Part shown: piece by piece, positions 7,881 to 15,458 of the stretch | Numbering within the stretch: position 1 is the first letter of the stretch | Layout: each line of letters starts with the position of its first letter | NCBI GenBank assembly: GCA_017853235.1 | Contig: JAFMJX010000017.1 | Location: 1-16,701 of the forward strand | DNA from: Chitinophagaceae bacterium | GTDB taxonomy: Bacteria; Bacteroidota; Bacteroidia; Chitinophagales; Chitinophagaceae | Direction: 5' to 3' | DNA length: 16,701 nucleotides | Made by a program: the position numbers and the translations under genes | Notes under the pieces: model-generated | Seen by the model: only the letters and a program-made list of their open reading frames with translations | Database searches by the model: none | What the model was told of the DNA's origin: nothing

Positions 7881-8369
7881 ATGAGTTGGATTAGTTTTAA
7901 ACCTTTTTTCACTGCATTTTTAGCATTGTTGCACCCATTTTTTGTTTCTGTGATTGAAATCAATCATAATGAAAAAGAGGCCACATTAGAAATTAGCGTT
8001 CGCACTTTTACCAATGACCTTGAAAAAATGATTCAAGCAGAAACCAACACAAGTATAGATGTAAGTCAACCTGCTCAAAAGAAAAAAGCAGATGCATTGA
8101 TTGCAGCTTATCTTACAAAACGATTAAATTTAAAGTCGAACGGAATTAAATGCAACCTAGAATATATAGGTTTTGAAATTCAAAAGGAAAGTACATGGAC
8201 TTATTTTGAAGTCAAAAATGTAAAACAATTAAAACAATTAGAAGTGTTATGCGAGGTGTTGTTTGGTATCAATAATCAACAAATTAATATCATACATGTT
8301 ACTCATAAAGGTGAACGAAAAAGTTACGAACTCATTTATCCCAAAAACACAACACAATTTAATTTTTAA
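7881..8369 (+). CDS. Exported DUF6702 family protein
   Basis: A 162-residue protein with a hydrophobic N-terminus (MSWISFKPFFTAFLALL, about residues 1-17) serving as signal peptide or anchor. HPFFVSVIEINHNEK then begins a soluble domain containing ISVRTFTNDLE and ending in QINIIHVTHKGERKSYELIYP. I recognise this as the Bacteroidota family DUF6702, commonly next to HupE/UreJ-like and M1 peptidase genes; its function is unknown. The starting HP and the FTNDLE region resemble the periplasmic N-terminal part of longer HupE/UreJ_2 proteins in other phyla, so it may act with the divergent membrane protein; that is inference. ATG 7881 is preferred over a TTG at 7857. A strong terminator overlaps its stop codon. 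Confidence 0.75.
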   Translation: MSWISFKPFFTAFLALLHPFFVSVIEINHNEKEATLEISVRTFTNDLEKMIQAETNTSIDVSQPAQKKKADALIAAYLTKRLNLKSNGIKCNLEYIGFEIQKESTWTYFEVKNVKQLKQLEVLCEVLFGINNQQINIIHVTHKGERKSYELIYPKNTTQFNF

Positions 8370-8410
8370 TTAAAAGGCCCTACTCGGTTTTCGAATAGGG
8401 CCTTTTAATT
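8368..8410. terminator. Bidirectional intrinsic terminator, 15-bp perfect stem
   Basis: AATTAAAAGGCCCTA (8368-8382) and TAGGGCCTTTTAATT (8396-8410) are exact reverse complements. The inner bases TCG/CGA extend the stem after one mismatch, leaving a 5-nt loop. The left arm begins within the TAA stop of the DUF6702 gene. It serves that gene and the convergent second M1 gene, which ends 20 nt further on. Confidence 0.9.
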
Positions 8411-8430
8411 CATCTTATTATTTCATTTTA

Positions 8431-10473
8431 TTAATTCTTTTTCCAAACATTATTGGATGGATTGAAATCTGGCAATACTTTATCTGGATCATAAGTTACC
8501 GATTCAATTTCCTCGGTACAAGGATATCTAAAACTCCATGATGTATTTCTTTCCCAAATTTCTACTGGTAATTTAATACGATCTTTTTTACCACTCACCA
8601 TTTTCACTTCAAGGATCACAGGCATTGCCATTTTTTCTAAATTATCTAATGTAATCACTGCCCCTTTTGCAAAATTTTCATTACTGTTATAAGTTACACT
8701 TCTTACAGAAACATCTAAACGCCAATTGTTAACAAACCATCCTCTCCAAAACCATTGTAAGCTTTCTCCTGCAACATTTTCAATGGTATGAAAAAAATCA
8801 TCGGGTGTAGGATGTTTAAAAGCCCATCTATTAATATATGTTTGAAAGGCACGATCAAAACGATCCTGACCTAAAATAACTTCACGTAATAAAGTCAAAC
8901 CTTCACCAGGTTTACTATAAGACAAGGTTCCATTATTACGCTCTTTGTAATTATCAACATAAGACAAGATAGGCTCCAAACTTGGAGCTGTATACATATT
9001 AGCCATTCGATTTTTATCGGCTGGATACTTACTTTTATATTCTCCATGATTAAAATTATCAGAAGATAAACTGTTTATAAAAGTATTAAACCCCTCATCC
9101 ATCCAACCATATAGTCGTTCATTAGATCCCACAATCATGGGAAACCAAGTATGACCAAATTCGTGATCATTTACACCCCATAAACCTCCTCTTTGCGCTC
9201 TTGCTCCACAAAAAACAATACCTGGATACTCCATGCCACCCGGCGTTCCAGCCACTGCAGTGGCAGCTGGATAAGGAAATTCAAACCATTTTTTAGAATA
9301 ATATTCAATAGTGCTTTTTACATATTCCGTAGATCTACCCCATGCAGAATCTCCATTACTTTCAATAGGATATGCGGAAATGGCCAATCCTTTTTTGCCA
9401 GAAGGTAAATTCATTTTTGCAGCATCAATAATAAATGCAGCAGATGCTGCCCAAGAAGCATCTCTGGCATTTTTAATTTTAAAATGCCATTTTAAATTTG
9501 CTTTTTGAGTAGGTCTTGAACTAGCTTCAGTGAATTCTTCTGCAGAACGAATGATGACTGTTTTTTCGGAGCTGCTTGCTGCTGACCATCTTTTGACTTG
9601 TTCGGGAGTATATACTTCGGAAGTATTTAACAACTCCCCAGAACAAACCACAATCATATTATTAGGTGTGGTAATATTAATATCAAAGTCCCCATATTCT
9701 AAATAAAATTCACCAGGTCCTGTATATGGAACCGTATTCCAACCTACAACATCATCAAAAACTGCCACTCTGGGATACCATTGTGCCACCGTGAAAATTT
9801 TTCCATTTTTCGTTTTTAATATACCCATTCTGTCAGAACCATAATCGGGAGAAATAAATGAATATTCTATTTGAATTTTTACATTCCCCCCATTAGCCGG
9901 AATATCTTTGGGTAAAAATAATTGCATACGAGTATCTTCAATCATGTATTGAATTGCAGTGGCTACTTCATTTTTTGTGCCGCTTAATATCTTTACAGAT
10001 TTTATCTTATATCCTGCATCAAATTTTTGACCCATGCCACCATTACGACTTCCATTTAAAGGAACAATGGCAGTGCCTCGGGAATCTTCTCTAAATAAAT
10101 TTTGATCCAATTGCATCCAAATAAAATTCAATTTTAAAGGACTATTATTGGTGTAAGTTAAAATTTCGGTTCCCGCGATTTCGTTAGTTTGTTCATTTAA
10201 AGCGACATCCAATTGATAGTCTGCTTTATTTTGCCAATACTTTGGCCCTGGTTCTCCAGATGCTGCACGATATTCATTGCCATTTTTGGAATAAAAAAAA
10301 GGTGCAAAAGCATCATGATAATCATATTTAGTGGCAGGTGCATTGGCATCCACTTGATCAAAATTACGTCTCATTCTAGCAGGTGGCGTTGGCGCAGATG
10401 TTGTTTGCGCTTGAAGTATTTCTGTTGTAAACAAAAGTCCCAACAACAAACAAATTACTTGTGTTATTTTCAT
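8431..10473 (-). CDS. Exported M1-family zinc metallopeptidase (paralogue 2)
   Basis: A 680-residue M1 metallopeptidase with signal peptide MKITQVICLLLGLLFTTEIL, probable cleavage after QAQ. The mature start is rich in Thr, Ala and Pro. The zinc site is HEFGH (H437, E438, H441) plus E460 in WMDEG, 18 residues later; GGMEYP (412-417) corresponds to the GxMEN motif. Shared landmarks with the paralogue at 4809-7214 are EYRxASGxPGPKYWQ, the WYPR region, WAFKHPTPDDFFHT, WFWRGWF and a C-terminal DxxPSNNxW. It lacks the paralogue's Gly/Met/Arg-rich insert and its C-terminal tail, which explains much of the 121-residue difference. A 99-nt gap separates it from the upstream GT39 gene, long enough for its own promoter, though I found only an imperfect match there (TATTTTTTG). 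Confidence 0.92.
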   Translation of the reverse strand: MKITQVICLLLGLLFTTEILQAQTTSAPTPPARMRRNFDQVDANAPATKYDYHDAFAPFFYSKNGNEYRAASGEPGPKYWQNKADYQLDVALNEQTNEIAGTEILTYTNNSPLKLNFIWMQLDQNLFREDSRGTAIVPLNGSRNGGMGQKFDAGYKIKSVKILSGTKNEVATAIQYMIEDTRMQLFLPKDIPANGGNVKIQIEYSFISPDYGSDRMGILKTKNGKIFTVAQWYPRVAVFDDVVGWNTVPYTGPGEFYLEYGDFDINITTPNNMIVVCSGELLNTSEVYTPEQVKRWSAASSSEKTVIIRSAEEFTEASSRPTQKANLKWHFKIKNARDASWAASAAFIIDAAKMNLPSGKKGLAISAYPIESNGDSAWGRSTEYVKSTIEYYSKKWFEFPYPAATAVAGTPGGMEYPGIVFCGARAQRGGLWGVNDHEFGHTWFPMIVGSNERLYGWMDEGFNTFINSLSSDNFNHGEYKSKYPADKNRMANMYTAPSLEPILSYVDNYKERNNGTLSYSKPGEGLTLLREVILGQDRFDRAFQTYINRWAFKHPTPDDFFHTIENVAGESLQWFWRGWFVNNWRLDVSVRSVTYNSNENFAKGAVITLDNLEKMAMPVILEVKMVSGKKDRIKLPVEIWERNTSWSFRYPCTEEIESVTYDPDKVLPDFNPSNNVWKKN

Positions 10474-10572
10474 ATACTGATTTTTAAGTAATCAATTTAC
10501 AAAAAATAAGCTAAGAAAAAACTCAAATTTGATGAACGAAAAATAAAATGATACCCTTATTTAAAAGCGTAT

Positions 10573-12249
10573 TTATGGGGTCAATTGCAAAATCCCATAT
10601 GAATGTGTTTCCTGCGATCTAGTAGCTGGATTTAAAAAGGGCAGTGTGAGTAAAGTGACGTGAAAACGTTCTGCTTTCATAATCCAATGCGCATTGGGAT
10701 ATCGTTTTTGTATGACTTTCCTATTTACAGTGTCTGTGACAACGAATTCGATATTTTTTAGTGATGCTTTTTCAAAGGCTGCACTATCCATATTAATGGG
10801 AAAAATATGTTGTCCATAAAAATGAAAAGCATAGCTATTGGGAAGTTGATAAGCCATTACTTTATTTTTATCAATACCATTTTGATCTATAAATTGAGCT
10901 GTTTGATTCCCCCATTGATAAGGAAGTAATCTGGGATAAAAATGAGCATTCATAATAAAATTGATCCCAATCATCATGCACACAGATAAATAAAACCATC
11001 TTTGTCCCAAAGAAAATTTTGTCATAAAAAGAGTCGCTATTAAATATAAAATAACCCCTATAAAAAATAGCCCCCACCAATGTATCTTTCCAAAAGGAAC
11101 AAAAGCAATCACCAAAATAACAACACAAAGTAGGATGAATATAAATAGATGAAATCCAAAAAACCACTTAACCCCCTTTGTCAACTGTAAGTTGTCCCAA
11201 ATAACCGAATCCCAATGTGATGCCACTACTATAGCCGCTAATGGAAAGACTACAAAAATATAATGCGGTAATTGAGCTTGACTTCTTGACAACACTAAAT
11301 AAGTAAGTAAAAAACCAAAAAAACTAACGAATTCGGGAACAGTATACTCCATTCCATTACGCAACCAATTAAAAATGCGATACCCTATGGCCCATAAAAA
11401 AACAAAAATCCAAGGAAGAAAACTCCAAAACATATTTTCCAATAAAAAAGTAGGATAGCTCATTTCATGGTAAAAATTTTCACCCGTATACCTACCAAAG
11501 CTTTGTGTCCAATAATAAAATTTTAAACCAGATTGAATGGGGATTTGATTGATTAATTTTCCTGGATGCAAATCATATTGCTGATACAAACCCCAGCTCA
11601 TTGGGAATAATAGTACAGCTATCCATAAAATGCCTAATAAATAAATAGGTTTGTAAAAAAAATGCCATTTTTTTTGAATCAACCAATGTGGCACAAAACA
11701 TAAAACTGGAACTACTAAAGCAATAGGTCCCTTTGTCATCATACCTCCTGCTATTGATGTCATGGCTGCAAAAAATATCCAACTTTTATTTTCTAAAGAC
11801 CACTTTCCTAACAAATAAATACTCAACATTACCCAACCAACCAACATAGTATCCGTGCGCACGTCGTGAGCGATTAAAAAAAAGGCTTGGCTACTTGCTA
11901 AAATTAAAGTGGCTAATTGTGCTGTTCTGTAGGTATAAAATAATAATGTGAATTGAAAAGTGGCATAACAGGCTATTAATAAATAAAGAATGGAGGGAAT
12001 GCGATAAGCCCAATCATGCACTCCAAAAATTTTCATCGAAAACGCAGAAATCCAAAATAACATGGGCGGCTTGTCTAAATAATCACGACCTAAATCAAAC
12101 ACTTGTAAAAAATTTTTCGACTCCAACATTTCTCTACTAATTGATGCGTATTGTGCTGCATCTATATCCATTAGAGGAATTTGAATCATCCCAATGACAT
12201 AAACGACCACAACTGCAGTTAATAAAAAATAAAAATGGATTCGATTCAT
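10573..12249 (-). CDS. GT39 (ArnT/PMT-like) integral-membrane glycosyltransferase
   Basis: A 558-residue GT-C glycosyltransferase. About eleven or twelve hydrophobic helices occupy residues 1-430, and a soluble domain of about 120 residues follows, the layout of ArnT and bacterial PMT-like enzymes. The first periplasmic loop holds MDIDAAQYASISREML (D28, D30), the family's catalytic acidic region, followed by DYLDKPPMLFW. Such enzymes move a sugar from a polyprenyl-phosphate carrier to lipid A, protein or another envelope acceptor. The acceptor here is unknown; calling it arnT would be overreach because no L-Ara4N genes are present. Its start codon follows the PAP2 gene's stop by one base, so the two are almost certainly cotranscribed. 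Confidence 0.87.
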   Translation of the reverse strand: MNRIHFYFLLTAVVVVYVIGMIQIPLMDIDAAQYASISREMLESKNFLQVFDLGRDYLDKPPMLFWISAFSMKIFGVHDWAYRIPSILYLLIACYATFQFTLLFYTYRTAQLATLILASSQAFFLIAHDVRTDTMLVGWVMLSIYLLGKWSLENKSWIFFAAMTSIAGGMMTKGPIALVVPVLCFVPHWLIQKKWHFFYKPIYLLGILWIAVLLFPMSWGLYQQYDLHPGKLINQIPIQSGLKFYYWTQSFGRYTGENFYHEMSYPTFLLENMFWSFLPWIFVFLWAIGYRIFNWLRNGMEYTVPEFVSFFGFLLTYLVLSRSQAQLPHYIFVVFPLAAIVVASHWDSVIWDNLQLTKGVKWFFGFHLFIFILLCVVILVIAFVPFGKIHWWGLFFIGVILYLIATLFMTKFSLGQRWFYLSVCMMIGINFIMNAHFYPRLLPYQWGNQTAQFIDQNGIDKNKVMAYQLPNSYAFHFYGQHIFPINMDSAAFEKASLKNIEFVVTDTVNRKVIQKRYPNAHWIMKAERFHVTLLTLPFLNPATRSQETHSYGILQLTP

Positions 12250-12250
12250 A

Positions 12251-12820
12251 TTAAGTGTATTTCAAATAAAATTTAGCACAAACCCATCCTACGATCACAC
12301 CAATAAAAGCCCCAACAATGATCTCTAATGGATAATATACTCCAACATATATTTGCGCATAAGCAATGATGCCGGCCCATAAAAAAAATAAATATCGATA
12401 GTTTTTTAAATAGGGCTTTAAAGTAATCGCCATAAACATTGCAATCCCTACATGGTTGGCAGCATGTGAGGAAGTAAAACTAAATCCAGAGGAGCAATGA
12501 TCTAATAATAATTTTACTTTATGGATCATCAATGGGTCGGCACAAGGACGTAATCGATGAAAAAAAGGCTTAAATAAACTACTACTTATTTGATCTGTCA
12601 AAGTTACATTCACGATTGCTGCTACTACCCATTTCCAAGCAGTCCCTCCTTTCACATAAAATAAATAGGCAATCAATAGCACATAAAATGGAAACCAATG
12701 ATTAGAATCACGCATCCAGGGAAGTATCACATTTGCCCAAGGATGGGTCCATTGTCCATTAATCATTGTGAACAAAGCCTCATCAAGTTGCATGATAGTA
12801 ACCAAAAAGGAAGATGTCAT
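12251..12820 (-). CDS. PAP2-superfamily membrane protein with degenerate catalytic motif
   Basis: A 189-residue protein with about five or six membrane helices. Motif C1 is intact as KPFFHRLRP (K84, R91, P92), and C2 appears as TSSH (116-119) in place of PSGH. Motif C3, normally S-R-x5-H-x3-D, reads AQIYVGVYYPLE (155-166): Ser to Ala, Arg to Gln, the nucleophilic His to Tyr (Y162, codon 12337-12335) and Asp to Glu. Active members dephosphorylate lipid phosphates such as undecaprenyl pyrophosphate or lipid A. Without the C3 His this one may be inactive or altered. Cotranscription with GT39 (1 nt apart) fits a lipid-carrier role. ATG 12820 is chosen because a TATCTTTA box lies 4 nt upstream; ATG 12793 (MQLDEALF) is a real alternative. 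Confidence 0.82.
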   Translation of the reverse strand: MTSSFLVTIMQLDEALFTMINGQWTHPWANVILPWMRDSNHWFPFYVLLIAYLFYVKGGTAWKWVVAAIVNVTLTDQISSSLFKPFFHRLRPCADPLMIHKVKLLLDHCSSGFSFTSSHAANHVGIAMFMAITLKPYLKNYRYLFFLWAGIIAYAQIYVGVYYPLEIIVGAFIGVIVGWVCAKFYLKYT

Positions 12821-12824
12821 GTGA

Positions 12825-12832
12825 TAAAGATA
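12825..12832 (-). promoter_or_regulatory. Near-consensus -7 element (TATCTTTA) for the PAP2-GT39 unit
   Basis: On the minus strand, TATCTTTA differs from TAnnTTTG at the last base and ends 4 nt before ATG 12820, the same spacing as the boxes at lipB and the rluD-type gene. No -33 TTG is found at a suitable distance. Confidence 0.3.
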
Positions 12833-12853
12833 CAAGAATGCAAAAAATTAAAG

Positions 12854-12861
12854 TAAATTTG
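12854..12861 (+). promoter_or_regulatory. Candidate -7 element (TAAATTTG) for glmM and the desulfurase
   Basis: TAAATTTG matches TAnnTTTG and lies 33 nt before the glmM ATG, giving a leader of about 28 nt. It opposes the PAP2-GT39 promoter region 21 bp away. A -33 element is not obvious. Confidence 0.45.
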
Positions 12862-12894
12862 CAGCACCTATTTTATCATGCAATTACCTAGTTT

Positions 12895-14277
12895 ATGGCA
12901 CTTATAAAAAGTATTTCGGGATTTAGAGGGACCATTGGTGGTCGCCCTAATGACAACCTCACTCCCATTGATATTGTAAAGTTTGCATCTGCTTATGGCA
13001 GCTGGTTGATTCAACAATCAAATGGGCCTGTAAAAGTGGTAGTAGGAAGAGATGGTCGCATGAGTGGTGAAATGGTAGAATCTCTTGTTGAACAAAGCTT
13101 ATTGGCTTTAGGTATTGATGTAATTCATTTAGGATTAAGTACCACACCAACAGTTGAAATGGCAGTAGTTTTTGAGCAAGCACATGGAGGTATTATTTTA
13201 ACAGCCAGTCACAATCCTAAGCAATGGAATGCTTTAAAGCTATTAAATGCTAAAGGTGAATTTGTAAGTGGTGAGGAAGGTAAGGCAATTTTAAATTTAG
13301 CAGCAAACGAAGATTTTAATTATGCTGACATTGATCAAATGGGTAAGATTATCCCTAATGATACTAGTTTGCAAAAACATATTGATGCTATTGTGCAACA
13401 CCCACTTGTGGATGTAAAGGCCATTCAAGCTGCTCATTTTTCAGTGGTTTTAGATGCAATAAATAGTTCGGGTGCTTTTACTGTACCTGCTTTATTAAAA
13501 GCGATTGGCGTTCATCAAATAAAAATATTGAACGAGGAAATGACGGGAAATTTTGCCCATAATCCAGAACCGCTTAAAGAACATCTTACTGAATTATGCG
13601 ATACTGTAAAAAATGAAAAAGCACATTTAGGCATTGCAGTAGATCCAGATGTGGATAGATTATGTTTTGTAAGTGAAGATGGAGCATTATTTGGAGAAGA
13701 ATATACTTTAGTAGCAGTGGCAGATTATATTTTAAAACATAAAAAAGGGTCCACTGTAAGCAATTTATCATCCACTAGAGCTTTAAGAGATGTGACTGAA
13801 AAACATGGTTGCTCTTATTTTGCAAGTGCAGTAGGCGAAGTGAATGTGGTAAATATGATGAAATCCCAAAATGCAGTTATTGGTGGCGAAGGCAATGGAG
13901 GGATTATTGTCCCTGATTTACATTATGGTCGTGATGCTTTGATTGGAATTGCTTTATTCTTATCTCATTTAGCCCACACAAAATTAACTACTTCAGCACT
14001 CAGAGCCAGCTACCCCTCTTATTTTATGAGTAAGAAAAAAATGGACCTAAACCCTTCATTATCACTTGCGTCTATTTTTGAAAAATTAGAAAAAGAATTT
14101 GCAGCCTACCCCATTAATAAAGTAGATGGTATGAAAATTGACTTTGAAAAAGAATGGGTTCATTTAAGATCAAGTAATACAGAACCTATTATTCGAATTT
14201 ATACCGAAGCACCTACTCAAGTTGCGGCTGATAATTTAGCAGATCGCATCATTGCAATTATTGGAACAATTCAGTAA
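12895..14277 (+). CDS. glmM: Phosphoglucosamine mutase
   Basis: This enzyme interconverts glucosamine-6-phosphate and glucosamine-1-phosphate, feeding UDP-GlcNAc for peptidoglycan and LPS, in the cytoplasm. The 460-residue protein has the four-domain phosphohexomutase layout. ISGFRGTIGG lies at the N-terminus, and the phosphoserine loop TASHNPKQWNALK has S105. The Mg-binding loop is DPDVDR (D250, D252, D254). The sugar-specificity loop is GGEGNGG (330-336), and the phosphate-binding loop is RSSNTEP (425-431). GEGNGG differs from the GEQSGH of proteobacterial GlmM and resembles archaeal and Bacteroidota-type phosphoglucosamine/phosphomannomutases, so phosphomannomutase activity cannot be fully excluded. 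The start is ATG 12895 (MALIKSISGFRG). The desulfurase gene follows after 8 nt, probably one operon. Confidence 0.88.
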   Translation: MALIKSISGFRGTIGGRPNDNLTPIDIVKFASAYGSWLIQQSNGPVKVVVGRDGRMSGEMVESLVEQSLLALGIDVIHLGLSTTPTVEMAVVFEQAHGGIILTASHNPKQWNALKLLNAKGEFVSGEEGKAILNLAANEDFNYADIDQMGKIIPNDTSLQKHIDAIVQHPLVDVKAIQAAHFSVVLDAINSSGAFTVPALLKAIGVHQIKILNEEMTGNFAHNPEPLKEHLTELCDTVKNEKAHLGIAVDPDVDRLCFVSEDGALFGEEYTLVAVADYILKHKKGSTVSNLSSTRALRDVTEKHGCSYFASAVGEVNVVNMMKSQNAVIGGEGNGGIIVPDLHYGRDALIGIALFLSHLAHTKLTTSALRASYPSYFMSKKKMDLNPSLSLASIFEKLEKEFAAYPINKVDGMKIDFEKEWVHLRSSNTEPIIRIYTEAPTQVAADNLADRIIAIIGTIQ

Positions 14278-14285
14278 ATTCGCTC

Positions 14286-15434
14286 ATGATGGAAAGAATT
14301 TACTTTGATAACGCCGCTTCCACCCCTTTAGATCCAAAGGTTTTAGAAGCGATGTTGCCATTTTTTACTGAAAAGTTTGGAAACCCATCTTCCATTTATA
14401 GCTATGGTCGGGAGACAAGAATGGCTATCGAACAAGCTAGAAAATCGGTGGCTCAAAATTTAGGCGCCAAGCCTTCTGAAATATTTTTCACTAGTGGCGG
14501 AACCGAAAGCAGTAATACTATTTTACATGCCGCTATTGCTGATTTAGGTTGCCAACATATTATTAGTTCCCCCATTGAACACCATGCTACTTTACACACG
14601 GTAGAACATTTAGCAAAAATAAATGGAGTAGCATTGTCCTGGGTAAATATATTACCCAACGGACATATTGACTTATCCCATTTAGAAGATTTATTAAACA
14701 GTGGAAAAGGAAAAGCCATTGTAAGTTTGATGCACGCTAATAATGAAATTGGCAATAAAATTGATTTACATGTGGTTGGCACATTATGTAAAAAATATGA
14801 AGCCTATTTTCATAGCGATACCGTTCAAACAGTTGGACATTTTGCCTTTGATCTCAAAAATACTCCGGTTGATTTTATTACAGGTGCAGGACATAAATTT
14901 CATGGCCCCAAGGGTACAGGATTATTATACATTAATGAGAATGTGAAAATTAAACCTTTTGTGCATGGGGGTGCCCAAGAAAGAAATATGCGCGCCGGCA
15001 CCGAAAATGTATATGGCATTATTGGATTTGCAAAGGCCTTGGAAATAGCTACCGAATCCTATGAAAAAGACAGTCAATATATACAAGGATTAAAAAAATA
15101 TTTGCACGACCAGCTTTTACAACATATTCCTGAAGTTTCATTTAATGGGGATCCTTTTGGAGATAGTCTTTACACATTATTGAGTGTGAATTTTCCAAAA
15201 AATTCAAAGTCAGAAATGTTACTATTTAATCTAGACATCAACCATATTTGCACTAGTGGCGGCAGTGCTTGTTCAAGCGGTGCACAACAAGGATCTCATG
15301 TGATAGCAGCTTTACAAAATGCGAACAATCATTCAAACCAAAGGGAAATGGCTACAGTTCGTTTTTCATTCTCCAAACACAATACCACTTCAGAAATAGA
15401 TAAGGTGGTAAGTATCCTTACCACCTTATTATAA
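14286..15434 (+). CDS. Cysteine desulfurase, IscS/NifS-like
   Basis: A PLP enzyme (class V aminotransferase fold) that takes sulfur from L-cysteine as an enzyme persulfide for Fe-S clusters or tRNA thiolation. The 382-residue protein begins YFDNAASTPLDP and has SGGTESSN (70-77), the EHHATL histidine pair (99-100), and MHANNEIG. The PLP lysine is K204 in GAGHKFHGPKGTG, and the active-site cysteine is C329 in SGGSACSSGAQQGSHV. The loop around the Cys is the long IscS/NifS (group I) kind rather than the short SufS kind. No iscU, iscA or suf genes are in the window, so a tRNA-thiolation role beside a separate Suf system is plausible but inferred. ATG 14289 is an equally possible start. The final codons form a perfect hairpin. 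Confidence 0.92.
   Translation: MMERIYFDNAASTPLDPKVLEAMLPFFTEKFGNPSSIYSYGRETRMAIEQARKSVAQNLGAKPSEIFFTSGGTESSNTILHAAIADLGCQHIISSPIEHHATLHTVEHLAKINGVALSWVNILPNGHIDLSHLEDLLNSGKGKAIVSLMHANNEIGNKIDLHVVGTLCKKYEAYFHSDTVQTVGHFAFDLKNTPVDFITGAGHKFHGPKGTGLLYINENVKIKPFVHGGAQERNMRAGTENVYGIIGFAKALEIATESYEKDSQYIQGLKKYLHDQLLQHIPEVSFNGDPFGDSLYTLLSVNFPKNSKSEMLLFNLDINHICTSGGSACSSGAQQGSHVIAALQNANNHSNQREMATVRFSFSKHNTTSEIDKVVSILTTLL
15400..15429. terminator. Perfect hairpin inside the 3' end of the desulfurase gene (candidate terminator)
   Basis: TAAGGTGGTAAG (15401-15412) and CTTACCACCTTA (15417-15428) are exact reverse complements around the 4-nt loop TATC, and A15400/T15429 add one more pair. The hairpin lies within the codons for DKVVSILTTL and ends just before the stop codon. 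Only modest T runs follow on either strand. It is also placed to stop transcription of the convergent gene ending at 15459. Confidence 0.6.
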
Positions 15435-15458
15435 TTGACGAATTTATTTTATTTTGAT

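Noticed and set aside
8368..8410. Palindromic repeat considered as a mobile-element end or attachment site
   Set aside because: It sits exactly between convergent stops with flanking A and T tracts, so terminator explains it; no transposase or direct repeats are nearby.
10871..11167. 98-residue minus-strand open frame inside the GT39 gene
   Set aside because: It is a frame-shifted reading of membrane-helix codons; the GT39 frame is continuous through it with no sign of a frameshift.
14453..14782. 109-residue minus-strand open frame opposite the cysteine desulfurase gene
   Set aside because: It lies wholly within a gene with intact catalytic motifs, has no recognisable domain and no promoter; it is a shadow frame.
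12895..15434. glmM-desulfurase pair considered as a novel sulfur/phosphorothioate DNA modification module
   Set aside because: No dnd or ssp partner genes are present, and the first gene is a plain phosphohexomutase with all active-site loops intact.
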